From assembly GCA_030522415.1 (NCBI GenBank), contig CM060121.1:8179476-8243475 (forward strand): a DNA stretch of 64,000 nucleotides, given 5' to 3'. Below are positions 37,389-48,082 of the stretch, in pieces. The position numbers and the translations under genes were made by a program. The notes beneath the pieces were generated by a model. It made no database searches. It saw only the letters and a program-made list of their open reading frames with translations, and was not told the origin of the DNA. How positions within the stretch are numbered: position 1 is the stretch's first letter; the number at the start of each line of letters is the position of its first letter. The stretch comes from Channallabes apus. Its lineage: Eukaryota > Chordata > Actinopteri > Siluriformes > Clariidae.

Positions 37389-37664
37389 ATAATTTCCAGA
37401 AATAAGATCATAACAGCTGTTGTTAGCACATTGATGCAGGTGTTGAAATATTATTATCATCTGCAGGGAGTGTGTGTGTGTGTGCATGTCTGCGTTTGTG
37501 TCTTGGGGAGGTTCAGGTAGGAGGGGGGAGTGTTTCTACTGTATATATAAACAGGGACCAAAAGTCCTCACAAAAATAGACATTGATGTTGTGGGGACAT
37601 CTGGGTGCACCCTGTGGGAAAGAAACTGCCTTTGTTTTGTTTGCTTTTAACTTTTTTACCACTG

Positions 37665-37789
37665 CGGCCTCGTACCTCCAGGGTCGAGGGTCCGATTCCT
37701 GCCTCATGTCTGTGTGCGTGGAGTTTGCATGTTTACTCTGGGTACTTCAGTTTCCTCCCACAGTCCAATGACATGCCAAATGAATTGTC

Positions 37790-37837
<48 letters not shown>

Positions 37838-37945
37838 GTGTGCGCGCGTGCGTGTGTGTGCCCTGTAATGGATTGGCACCCTCTCCTAGGTTAGGCTCCA
37901 GGCCCCTGCAACCCCGTACATAGAATAAGCGGTATAGAAGATGAG
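37665..37945 (+). mobile_element. Mermaid-like SINE with internal (GT)n expansion
   Basis: Head and body (ACCTCCAGGGTCGAGGG, then GGAGTTTGCATGTTTACTC) run into a (GT)n tract at about 37790-37860. The element resumes at GGATTGGCACCCTCTCC and ends at AGCGGTATAGAAGATGAGG. The repeat lies where the family has a short GT-rich region. Confidence 0.88.
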
Positions 37946-38061
37946 GTAGAATTAAATGTAGGCGTGGCATTAATTAGTTGAGATACAACAAAACAACTAT
38001 CCCAGCTCAATTAATCTACCTTGAAATAAAATCATTACTACTAGAAAAGAGTACTACATTA

Positions 38062-38165
38062 TACAGTTACAGCATTTGGCAGACACCGTTATCCAGAACC
38101 ACTTACATTTTAGTTGTAAAGTTGAGGGCCCGCTCAAGGACCCTACAGTGACAACCTGGTGATAG
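38062..38165 (-). mobile_element. tRNA-derived SINE with L2-like tail, 3' fragment
   Basis: On the minus strand it reads GGGTCCTTGAGCGGGCCC-type middle and the tail GTAAGTGGTTCTGGATAACG. It is the third copy of the family at 22617 and is truncated. Confidence 0.75.
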
Positions 38166-38269
38166 TAGGAGTGAAACTTTCATTATAACTCATTAAAAAA
38201 AACTTTGAATCAGTTTAAACAATTACTGCAGTGATGAATATGTATGCAGTAAGAGGCCAAACAGTCTTG

Positions 38270-38950
38270 TCTGAAAACATATCTCCGTCTTTGTGCAAAA
38301 GATATTGCTGTGTTTCAAAAGGGTCAAATTATTTGCGTACATCAAGCAAAGAAAACAACCAAAGAGTTTGCTGAAATTACAGGAATTAAGTAAAGAACTG
38401 TTGAACGCACTGTTAAAACTTCAAAGGATAGTATTCACCAAATCCACGATCAATCCACCAATGTGATTTTGCACCATAAAAATTCAGTACACAGTTAAAA
38501 CCATAGCTACGATAGCTAAACCACACATTCAATGTGATGGATTGGGACTAAACAGCTGTGTAGCCATAAGAATATATGAAGAAACACATCTCAATACAGT
38601 ATGTGTTATTGGGAATAATTGGACAAAAATACCTTTAAATTGCTAAGAAACAAAGATTGGACTTTGTAACAATGCAAAAGGGTCATGTAGTCTGATGAGT
38701 CTAAATTGTCCCTACTCCAGAATGATGGGTGTGTCAGGGTAAGAAGGGAAGCGCATGAAACGTTGAACCCGTCATCCGTAGTGATCACTGTACCAGGCTA
38801 TGGAGGCAGTGTTATGATCTGGAGCTGTTTCAGTTGGTCAGGTGATGTCAGCTGATGACCTGAATGACCATGTTATCACATCTATGGTGTTTTCCTTCCC
38901 TCATGGTACAAGTATATTCCAGGATTCGAAATGTGAAAGAGAGTGGTTTA
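38270..38950 (+). pseudogene. Decayed Tc1-family transposase (second Tc1 lineage)
   Basis: Scattered frames show TSDESKFSLLQNDGCVRVRR (first catalytic Asp, in SDES), then VPGYGGSVMIWSCFSWSG and FPHGTSIFQDS (around the second catalytic Asp). Multiple stops and frame changes separate them. The lineage differs from the element at 4570, which has GQNAKRY where this one has LQNDGC. No terminal repeats were located. Confidence 0.8.
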
Positions 38951-39549
38951 GGGGTATGAGGAATTAAAATTTACCTCAACAGAGTCCCAACATGTACCTC
39001 AAGTCTTTGGGATGTTCTGGAGAGGACTCTACAGAGTGGTTTATTCTCCCATCAGATGCAAAATATTGGGTGAAAATAACACAATTCTGAACTAAAATAA
39101 CTGACATCGTGTAACATTGGAGAAATAATGAACCTTTTTTTTGGACATGCAGCGTCCATTCCATATTCCAACAACTTTCACTCAGCCTTGTTACCTGCAC
39201 ACATTTACCCCATGGCATGTTTGAAATATAACTGAAAGGTCCATCAGGCAAATTTCCAGAAGTGCTTTGAAATAAGAAACTCATTAATTTTTTTCCAATA
39301 ATATTTCATATATCGACTAATGTCTGCATTTTCAAAGTGCCACACCTTTACCCAAATTACACAGTAAAAGAACATAAAATTATAACACTAATGTCCATAG
39401 TGCCAGTTCACCACACATTTGCTAAAAAAAAAAATATAATAATAAAATAAAAAGAAGAAACTCAACTCTGTTACTTGTTTCATTATTATTATCTACACAT
39501 TTTTCTCACACATACACACTTCCAATTATTTTCTTTTCTATAATTATTA

Positions 39550-39581
<32 letters not shown>

Positions 39582-39625
39582 TTAATTAATGTATTTATTT
39601 TTGTTAAATTTCTTTCATTTTTGTG

Positions 39626-39700
39626 AAGCTGCTTTGAGACAATGACCATTGTTAAAAGCGCTATATAAATAAAATTTGAATTGAATTGAATTGAATTGTT
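39626..39700 (+). mobile_element. CR1/Rex-like LINE, 3' tail only
   Basis: AAGCTGCTTTGAGACAATG, then CATTGTTAAAAGCGCTATA and (GAATT)n. It is the same 3' end as at 533-622 and 48083-48165. Confidence 0.8.
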
Positions 39701-40152
39701 TAAGAGCAACATGGAGGCTGTTAGTATGGATGAAAACGTCTATACCTCCCACCGACTAATGCCCGCCCGACACACACACACACATTTAGACCCTGATCTA
39801 CAGGTTTGAGTGTCTATGGTGTGGATCTTGTCATATATTATTAGGCATTGTAGTTATTGGAGTGAGTCAATCAATAACTTAATTAATCCACCCAATCAGC
39901 AGCCTTAAAACTCCAGAAGGACATTGATCTTAGATCAGAAGGTGCACCTGCAATCAGACAAGACTCGAGCACTTAGTTTCATTCTCATTGTGTGTTTTTA
40001 TATGGGTGTTATCATGTTAACGACCCCAGAGTGTTTGTGGTGATACAGTATGATCAAGTATGTTCCGTCATTGGAATGGATTTTGTCTTTGTCTTTGTCC
40101 TAGAGGTTGGAAAAGATAGGAACTAAGCATCCTTAACGAATTCCTTAATGAA

Positions 40153-40153
<1 letters not shown>

Positions 40154-40242
<89 letters not shown>
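40154..40242. repeat. (GT)n microsatellite
   Basis: About 44 uninterrupted GT units. Confidence 0.97.
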
Positions 40243-40243
<1 letters not shown>

Positions 40244-40882
40244 CAGTTCTGTTCTGTTCAGGTCTGAATTATTTTTCTAATTTGCCAAAAGATTGAAAAA
40301 AAGTCCAACAAATAACTTTTTCCCCACTATAATCTGATAAAGCCTAAAGAAAAATTATAACTGTTATTATTATTTCTTCTAATACAAAGCACGACATACA
40401 GTACATGACAGCGGTGAACATTTAAAGAGGAATAATAGCAATTAATTAGCTTATCATTATGAAATCATGAATAAATTATGTTTAGTGCTCTAGCGAGCCT
40501 TTGTGGACTAACAAGTTTGACAATTCATATTTTTTATGTAATGACTAAGAAAATAAGAAAAAAATGAAATTAGACTTAAATGACAGCATGTAAAAATCAT
40601 CATATGAACAGTTTGACAAACAAAAAAAAAAAAACAACACTTTTACCAAATTTGTCAAATTATTGTTCTCTGACACACAAGATTATCTATAACAAAGCGT
40701 TTTATTTTAAGAACGCTATATAATCTTAATTTAGAAGCTTTAAACATCTACATTTTGAGCAAAGAACGACATGTGCCCATTAGATTTTGAAGCAAAACCC
40801 TACATTGTAACAAAAACATTGTAACAGGGCAATTCTTTCTGTCATGTGATCAGTGAATCGACTGTACTTCCTGTGTCCACAG

Positions 40883-40993
40883 ATGCTTCCATGAGTGTTC
40901 ACAGGGTTTTGTGGAGAATGTTGAAGACAAGAAAAGGACATTTATAGAATATGTTCAAGCTGTGCAGTTATTCCAGCAAGTAATTAATGACAG
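40883..40993 (+). CDS. Candidate internal exon of an unidentified gene
   Basis: A strong acceptor (TTCCTGTGTCCACAG) precedes and a strong donor (GACAG then GTATGTG) follows a 111-nt segment. Exactly one of three frames is open: one leading base, 36 codons, two trailing bases (a symmetric exon; skipping it would preserve the frame). The translation starts CFHECSQGFVENVEDKKRTF and continues with a Gln/Val-rich IEYVQAVQLFQQVIND, which looks like a helical segment. I do not recognise the family, and no adjoining exon was confirmed. It could be a chance exon. Confidence 0.4.
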
Positions 40994-41039
40994 GTATGTG
41001 TTATGAAGTTTGTATGTTGTTCAAACGCCATGTTATATA

Positions 41040-41344
41040 CAGTGAAACCTCGGATTACGAGTAACGCGGTTTGCGAGTGTTCCACAAGACAAGCAAAGAT
41101 TTTTTAAAAATTATTAAATAATTTTTAATAAAGATTTTTTTAAAGGTAAAGTGCAGGTTAATTTGTTTTATTTCTATTTAATATTTTGTGTTAATTATTT
41201 TTATATACTTGTTTTTTTGGGCTGTGGAACGAATAATTAGAGTTTTCATTATTACTTATGGGAAAATTAAATTTGGTTTATGAGTGTTTTGGAATACGAG
41301 CCCGCTTCCGGAACTAATTATGCTTGTAATCCAAGGTTCCACTG
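41040..41344 (+). mobile_element. MITE family M1, copy 2 (short form)
   Basis: It is flanked by TA on both sides (41038-41039 and 41345-41346). The ends CAGTGAAACCTCGGATTACG and GTAATCCAAGGTTCCACTG match the copies at 19204 and 61518. The middle is deleted to about 300 bp. Confidence 0.92.
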
Positions 41345-41346
41345 TA

Positions 41347-42150
41347 CTTAACAAAACTGTGTTGGTCGCTGTAGTGTAAGCACTGTGATGAAGCAAAGAA
41401 ATAATGTTACAAAACAAGTGATTTGTGTACAAGAGACATCATCAGCACTCGCTATGTGTGTATTAAACTGTTACATTTTCTTTGTCTAGTTCTGTCCACT
41501 ATTACTGTAAACTTATAATCTTAGGATGGACTGATGGACCCACAGTCGGTTGATGCATGGATAGACATTATATAATGGATATCTGTATTATGATAGGGAG
41601 CTGTGGTCATACAGTATATCAATGTGAAACTTAAATAGGTAGTTGAGGTTGATAATACTGGAAAACTGATGTTTTTGCATTGCTTATAATATTTCTCATA
41701 ATCTTCATCAATATTTGTCATTAAAAAGGTTTTGTTTTCAACAAAACTCACCTTTTTTCCCTTGAAACAATTTTTGTGCGTGTTTTCATTAAGTCACAAG
41801 GGTGTTAAAATTTGTCAAAATTGTTTAGGCTACTGTATATTTGTGAATTTTGTGTGATTTTGCCAAAAACTCCAAAAACTTGTCAAAAATTATGACAGGA
41901 TTGTCATAATGGATAAATCAGTCGGGACGTCACGTGAAATTTTCCCTGACAATTTTTTTTATTAAAAGCCCTATGTGACGTATGTCACAGCAGTAATTTC
42001 TTAATATCTTTTAAATCAATTTGTTCAAGAAATAAAGTAAAAACAAGTTACTTACTTTCAGTAACAAAAACAAGTAAGCTAGTACTCTCACATGTGCTAC
42101 ACAAGCACATCACCATTTTTGGAAATGATGTCATGGACAAATTCACTGTG
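41347..42150. other. Anonymous sequence
   Basis: No gene is supported. TACWGTA heptamers lie near 41502, 41611 and 41830. Confidence 0.5.
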
Positions 42151-42305
42151 CTTGGTGGTTTCCTCAGGGTACGCTGGTTTTCTCCCACAATCCAAACACA
42201 TGCAGATTAGGTGAACTGGCGTTCCCAAATTGCCCGTAGTGAATGTGTGTACTGTATGTTCCCTCTTTTCAGGGTGTACCCCGACTCGTGCCCTAAGTCT
42301 CCTGC
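42150..42305 (+). mobile_element. Mermaid-like SINE, internal fragment
   Basis: GTGCTTGGTGGTTTCCTCAG through AATTGCCCGTAGTG to GGGTGTACCCCGACTCG. A TACTGTA heptamer at 42250-42256 sits in the GT-rich middle, where removing 5 bp leaves the family-like GTGTGTATGTTCCCT. Confidence 0.82.
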
Positions 42306-42869
42306 CCTAACCTTTTTATTTACTATGATTGTGGACAATCAGAGGAAACATTACAAACAATAGAAAAAAACTGTTTAAAGCATCATCATCTTCCTCCTCC
42401 ACCAGTTTTAACTTTACTTCAATGAGCTGAGACAACAACTCTCTATTATAGTAAAGGTACTTTATAGACCATATTCATATGCATCCTTTCATGCAGCAAA
42501 CAATAACATATCATGCTTCCCACATGCATCTTGTGTGGTGGAAGTGCTGTAACATTGTCTATGTTACTCATCGTGTCGTAGTAATTTAACCACATTACAG
42601 CTGCCTTTTACACATATGCAGTGTTCTCCAAACCTGTACAATGTCCTGCATATAGCACCTAAAACAAAACCCTAGCCCTTGAACCCTTGAGTTCAGGGTT
42701 TATTCTAAACATCAATAACTGAAAAACTGTCATGTGGCATTGACTATGTCCTTGGAGGACCCAAAAGCAGACACAACACATAGGACTTAGTTTAACTGAT
42801 TTTAATGAAAAAATGTAAAGAATAGAAAAGAGGGAGAAGCATAAGCAGAGAGCCAATATTTTGAGTACC

Positions 42870-43285
42870 ACTATTTCTTCATTAGCTTCTAGGTCATGTG
42901 ACCATGTCACCCAAAACTAGTACCAAAATAATATCACTGGACACCCCATCAAGGTACTCCTCATTTTATCCCAAGATATCTCTTCATTGATTTTTATTTT
43001 AATTCTAATATCATTAAGTCACAATTTCTTCAATAGCCTCTAGGTCATGTGACCTGGTGACCCCCAAACTGTACCAAAATAATTGACTCCAAGAGCCCCA
43101 CAAGGTACACCTCTTTATAGTCCAAGAGATGTCTTCAATCATTTTTTATTTCAGTTTAATTTTTATAAAAGTTAAATTTTTTCAATAGTTTCTAGGTCGT
43201 GTGACCCAGTGACCCCAAACTAGTATAAAAATAATCTCATTGGAGCCCCAAACAAGATACACCTTATTTTATACTAAGATATGTC
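42870..43285 (+). repeat. Three tandem ~150-bp units (direct orientation)
   Basis: Units start at about 42872, 43029 and 43179 and share AGCTTCTAGGTCATGTGACC, AGTACCAAAATAAT and CAAGGTACTCCTC-type segments. Reverse-complement units lie at about 44080-44275 and 45610-45715. I do not recognise the family. Confidence 0.8.
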
Positions 43286-43514
43286 TGTTGTGCCATGTGT
43301 GGTGCATCAAAACCTTAAGCATCTGTATCTCCAATTACAAACTGGGTGAGTTGTAGTAAGACAGAGATTAGATTTGTATATTATATATACTATACTATAT
43401 ATATATTACTGTATATATAATTAAGATAGATGGACGCATGCACAGTTTGTGGGAATGGACACTTTGCAGCTTGAAACAGCCAGAAGAAAAATATGGAAAT
43501 GCTGCTTGTGTCTA

Positions 43515-43892
43515 GGCGGCACGGTGGTGTAGTGGTTAGCACTGTCGCCTTGCACCTCCAGGGTCTGGGTTCGATTCCCCGGCCAGGCTCGATTCCCGTC
43601 TCTGTGTGCATGGAGTTTGCATGTTCTCCCCGTGCTTGGTGGGTTTCCTCCGGGTACTCCGGTTTCCTCCCACAGTCCAAAGATATGCAGGTTAGCTAAT
43701 TGGCGTTCCTAAATTGCCCGTAGTGTGTGATTGGGTGTGTGAGTGTGTGTATGTGTATGTGCCCTGCGATGGATTGGCACCCTGTCCAGGGTGTACCCCG
43801 CCTAGTGCCCGAAGTCTCCTGGGATAGGCTCCAGGTCCCCCGCAACCCTGAACACAGGATTAAGCGGTATAGAAAATGAATGAATGAATGAA
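43515..43892 (+). mobile_element. Mermaid-like tRNA-derived SINE, full length, 12-bp duplication
   Basis: It has the same head, duplicated B-box region and body as 37018-37388. It is flanked by TGCTTGTGTCTA at 43503-43514 and 43893-43904. It lies between the direct and inverted 150-bp units. Confidence 0.97.
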
Positions 43893-44079
43893 TGCTTGTG
43901 TCTAAAAAACTGTGTTTAATTGTAAGAAAAATGACTTGTTTAATTAAATAAGGAAGGAATTATAGCAATGTATTTTTAAAAGTTAAGGTAATAAACAAAT
44001 AAAACTTTATTTATTTATATATTTATTAAAAACAAAACAGTAAGTAAAATTCAACAGAGACATATATTAGTATAGCACA

Positions 44080-44280
44080 TGGTGTACCATGTAGGAATGA
44101 CCAAGTAGATTTTGTTGGTATTTTTATAAAAAATTTAATTAAAATTATTTGATTTGAGATGAAAGACATTTCTTGGACTACAAAGAGGTGTACCTTTTGT
44201 GGGTCTCCGATTAAATTATTTTGGTACCAGTTTGGGGTCACCAGGTCACATAACCTAGAAGCTATTGAAAAAATTATGAT
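44080..44280 (-). repeat. 150-bp unit, inverted copy
   Basis: Reverse complement of the units at 42870-43285 (GGTGTACCTTTTGTGGGTC, GTTTGGGGTCACCAGGTCAC, ACCTAGAAGCTATTG). It is interrupted at its right edge by the L1 fragment. Confidence 0.8.
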
Positions 44281-44339
44281 TTTATTAAAATATTATTGAT
44301 TACTTCTCTATTGTGCCTTCTGTTGACACTACATGCTCC

Positions 44340-45399
44340 ATCATACTCCACAAATACTATAGTTAAAGCCAGTCTTAAGATCTGGACCCCATTTAGGCGA
44401 CACTTTGGACTCCAGGCCATACCTTTGTCATTTCCCCTAAACTTAAATCCTTTATTCCTTCCCTCTCTTATACAGTAGATAAAACTTTTGAGATCTGGAA
44501 AGACTACGGGATTGCTTCTGTAGAGCATCTGTACATCAATGGTGTATTTGCTTCTTTCGATCAATTAAGAGATGCTTTTCATCTACCAAACACTCACTTT
44601 TTCAGATACCTATAGGTCCAGGATTTTACTCGTACTCACTTTTCTACATTCCCTGCTATTTGTCCTTCTACTCCTCTTGATTCTGTTCTTAAACTGGATC
44701 CTAACCTTAAAGGTGCAATTTCAGCATTATATTCCACAGCCCTCTCACGCCATTCCTCTGCTTCAGACGGTCTGCGTTCTCTTTGGTCCGAAGACCTTGG
44801 TATTGATATTAGCCCTTCTATTTGGCAGCTAGTCTTGAAAAGAACACATACCGCCTCTGTCTGTGCGCGTCATGAAGTTTTGCAGTGCAAAGCGGTGGTC
44901 CAAAAGTAAATTGGCCCGTATATATCCCGGCACTGACTGGAACTGTGATAAATGTCATTGCGGTTCTGCAGATCTTATCCATATGTTTTGGTCCTGTCCA
45001 GCTATACGTTCATTTTGGATATCTGTTTTAGACTTTCTGTCAGCCATTACCTCAGTTAATATCCTCCCAGAACCTCTGGTTGGCCTGTTTGGGGTCTTAA
45101 CCAGTGGGTATTCCATGCCCTCTTACTTTGTTGAACTTGTTTCTTACCCTCCTGGCAAGACGTATTATCTTAATGCACTGGAAGGGCCCTACTGTAACCC
45201 TCCCTCTCACTCCCTCTGGATAAAGGATGCTCTTACTTATATGAAGTTGGAAAAGATTAAACACTCACTTCTTGGTACTCAGGTTAAATTTTCTAAAATT
45301 TGGCAACCAGTTCTTAGTTATGTCACTTCGGTTTACCGATTCCTTAGTGGCTTAGGAAGACATTGGTATGCACGTCTGTGCTTTTTCCCCTTTTTTTAA
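44340..45399 (+). pseudogene. L1 ORF2 C-terminal region, frame broken
   Basis: The pieces run in family order: PFRRHFGLQAIPLSF, then FEIWKDYGIASVEHLYING and FASFDQLRDAFHLPN, then SVCARHEVLQCKAVV, then the Cys/His-containing WNCDKCHCGSADLIHMFWSC typical of L1 C-termini, then LPEPLVGLFGV and so on to a stop at 45399. Three or more frame changes are present. The first is a TACAGTA heptamer (44471-44477) that creates a TAG; removing 5 bp gives an open LIDKTFEIW joint. Confidence 0.85.
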
Positions 45400-45605
45400 A
45401 AATATTTTTTCTTCTTCTTGTATTTTTTGTTTCACATGTTCTTGTAATTGTATTTACTCCACTACTATTGTCTTAGTAATTTTCTCTATAATTCTTCACC
45501 GTAGTCTAATGACTTGTGTGATTGTGTTTTTTGTATGTTTTGATTGGTTATTTCTGTGTTGTGTAATTGTTATAAAGAAATCATATAAAAATAAAACAAT
45601 TTTTA
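44340..45605 (+). mobile_element. L1-clade LINE, 3' part (5'-truncated)
   Basis: A decayed ORF2 C-terminus followed by a short 3' UTR with ATATAAAAATAAAACA near the end. It separates two inverted 150-bp units (44080-44280 and 45610-45715), so it inserted into that array. Confidence 0.85.
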
Positions 45606-45609
45606 ATTG

Positions 45610-45715
45610 AGATAAAAATTAATGAAGACATATGTTGGGATAAAATAAGGTGTACCTTGTGAGGGACTCCAATGAGATTATTTTAATACTAGTTTGGCAT
45701 TGCATCATATGACTT
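45610..45715 (-). repeat. 150-bp unit, second inverted copy
   Basis: AAGGTGTACCTTGTGAGGG and ATTTTAATACTAGTTTGGC match the reverse complement of the units at 42870-43285. It is diverged at the right. Confidence 0.7.
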
Positions 45716-45835
45716 GACACATAAAATCAGCATGCAATGACGCATGGCATGTGTATATTTAATAAGAAATTAGAATAACTGTGTCCCGTAGCCATGTAAG
45801 TAACAAGTATAATTTTTTATTTGGACAGAAATCTG

Positions 45836-48075
45836 TCGATCCCTAAATCGACAGAGAAGACGGTCCCTAAAATACCACTTCCGAATGTCTGTCGAATGTT
45901 TTCACCGCGGAAAACACAACAAAGTATTCTGGGCAAGCAAAGTACACTAGACACGAAAAACACAGAGCTTGGAGTACGTAATAATTCGGCAATGAGTGGT
46001 TGCTTGTGCAAGACTTATATAGAGTGAGGTGATGAATGAAAATACGTAGCAGGTGTGCTCGAGCCAATGAATGAGGCGGCAAAACAGAAGTCACGGAACA
46101 GAATGTGGAGAGGAGTTGTAGGTTTGGCTCGAGGCGTGGGCGTGACCTGGCGTACCGCAACAGTACCCCCCTCCTATGGGCGCCACCAGGCATCCTAGCT
46201 GGTGCTTCAGGGCTTTGGGTCGACAATGAACTTGGCAGGGACCCCAGTCCTCTCTTCTGGGCCATATCCCTCCCAATCGACAAGGTACTGTGAGCCTCAC
46301 CCTCTGGGTCGAGCTGTTAGCAGTCTGTGCACTATGAATTTTTCGCCCCAGTCGATGAGTCGAGGAGGAGGCGGAGGACGGGGGGTTGGGTACCAGACAT
46401 CTGAGTTGTGAGACGTGAAAAGTCGTGTTGATGCGGCGCATAGAGAAGGGTAGGGAAAGCCTGACAGAAACAGGGCTAATTACCTTAAGAGCATCACCCT
46501 CTGACCCACTCAGTACATGGGGGCTGCCGAGTGACGTCTGTCTGCTTGTCGCTTGAAAATGCTGACAGTGTGTAGGAGGCTTGGATCCAAACCCTCTTGC
46601 AACGCTGTATGAAGGACTTGGCCGAAGGTACCATTTACCTCCTCTTCTTGGCATGGGAACAAGGGTGGCTGATAGCCCAAGGAAGGGAGATAGACCTGTT
46701 GAAGTTTGCAAAGAGTTGTGCGCGTACTCTATCCAGGGGAGTTTCCTGCTCTAAGTGGTCGCATCTCATGATGCCATACATCTTAGGGCTGTTTCTAGCT
46801 CCTGATTATATTTCTCGGTTTGCCCGTTAGACACGTTAAAGGCTGGGTGTCACGCCGATTAGTCTGCAAAATGCCTTCCAGAACTGTGCCAAGAACTGAG
46901 GTCCATGGTCTGAGACAATGTCGGAGGGGAGACCGTGCAGACGGAAGACGTGAAGAATCATTAATTCAGTGGTTTCTTTGGCTGATGGAAGCGTCAGCAA
47001 AGGAATAAAATGGGCAGATTTAGAGAAGCAATCTACTATGGTTTGAATGCAGGTGTTGCCATTAGAGTCTGGGAGGCTGGTGACGAAGTCCAGGGAAATA
47101 TGTGACCAAGGGCGACAAGGGAAACAGGAGAGGCCTGCTTGATTTACTTATAACACAGACGTCAAAAAGATTAGAGTCCACCTGGCCTGACGAGAATTGA
47201 GTCGCTTGGCTGATCTGAGGTACTCTGGATTCTCATGATCCATCCAGACTAAGCGGTTCCCTCCAACCAGTGTCTCCACTCCTCGAGGGCAAGTTTTACC
47301 ACTAACAACTCCCGATGCCCTATCTCATAATTTCTCTCTGCAGGGGTGAGACGACGGGAGGAGAAAGAGCATGGGTTTAGCTTATTATCCTTGGGTGCCC
47401 CTATGATAAAAACAGACCCCTGTCTCAGAAGCATCTGCCTCCACAATAATCTGAAGATCTGGGATGGTTAGTATGGGTGTGGAAATGAATCTGCGCTTGA
47501 GGTTGTAGAATGCATCTTCCGCCTGTTTTTGTGGAGGTTAGAGCAGTAAGGGGAGCTGCCACTGAACTGCAATTCCTTATAATGCATCTATAAAAGTTAT
47601 ATTTTAAAAAAGGATAGCGGTTCTTGATTGTGATGACATTCAGTCCACGGTAGTCGATGCAGGGACGAAGAGACTTGTCTTTCTTGTCCACGAAAAAGAA
47701 ACCGGCTCTAGCCGGCGAGGAGAAAGGTCAGATGATCCCTGCTGTCAGTGATTCAGTGATGTATTTATTCATGGCCTCCCTCTCCGGGGTGGAAAGGGAG
47801 TACAAGCGTCCCCTTGGGGGGGCTGTACCTGGGAGGAGGTCGATGGAGCAGTCGTAGGGTCTGTGGATTGGCAGAGAGAGCACGTATCTTGCTGAAAACA
47901 TCTTGGAGGTCACTGTAGACAGATGGGACGCTGGAAAGTTCTGGGAACTCCTCCTCAACAACAGGGTGTGACGAGTGGTCTCTAGCAGAGTAAAGGCATG
48001 AAGACAGACAGGCAGGGCTCTAATCGAGCATGGTGTTCTCGAGAAGCCCTAAGGACAACAGGGGCATGAGAGCCC
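45836..48075 (-). mobile_element. Gypsy retrotransposon 1, decayed
   Basis: On the minus strand, pol remnants are followed by a purine-rich tract (GGAGGGGGGTAC) and a putative LTR beginning TGTTGCGGTACGCCAGG at about 46163, with a TATA-like ACTCTATATAAG near 46013-46026. It is unrelated in detail to the young Gypsy at 55540. The gag side ends at the LINE tail at about 48083, so the 5' part is missing or lies beyond the LINE. A ~25-bp stretch at 51827-51851 resembles the LTR start (GGTACGCCAGG) but is too short to prove a second LTR. Confidence 0.82.
46091..47961 (-). pseudogene. Gypsy 1 pol remnants (protease-RT to integrase end)
   Basis: In order on the minus strand: [19 protein letters not shown] (pre-RT linker), [20 protein letters not shown] (RT entry), then a deletion that removes most of the RT fingers and palm, including YLDD, then [15 protein letters not shown] and [10 protein letters not shown] (RNase H). 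Further frames carry the end of the integrase, TTFHVSQLR. Multiple frame changes, and no catalytic core is complete. Confidence 0.85.
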
Positions 48076-48082
48076 TCCATGA

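Larger units (their letters stand above)
38951..40880. other. Anonymous sequence with LINE tail and (GT)n
   Basis: It contains the LINE 3' tail at 39626-39700 and a long (GT)n run at about 40154-40242. No gene is supported up to the candidate exon at 40883. Confidence 0.5.

Noticed and set aside
46160..46411. Plus-strand frames over Gypsy 1
   Set aside because: Composition follows the antisense of integrase/LTR remnants, with no independent evidence of a gene.
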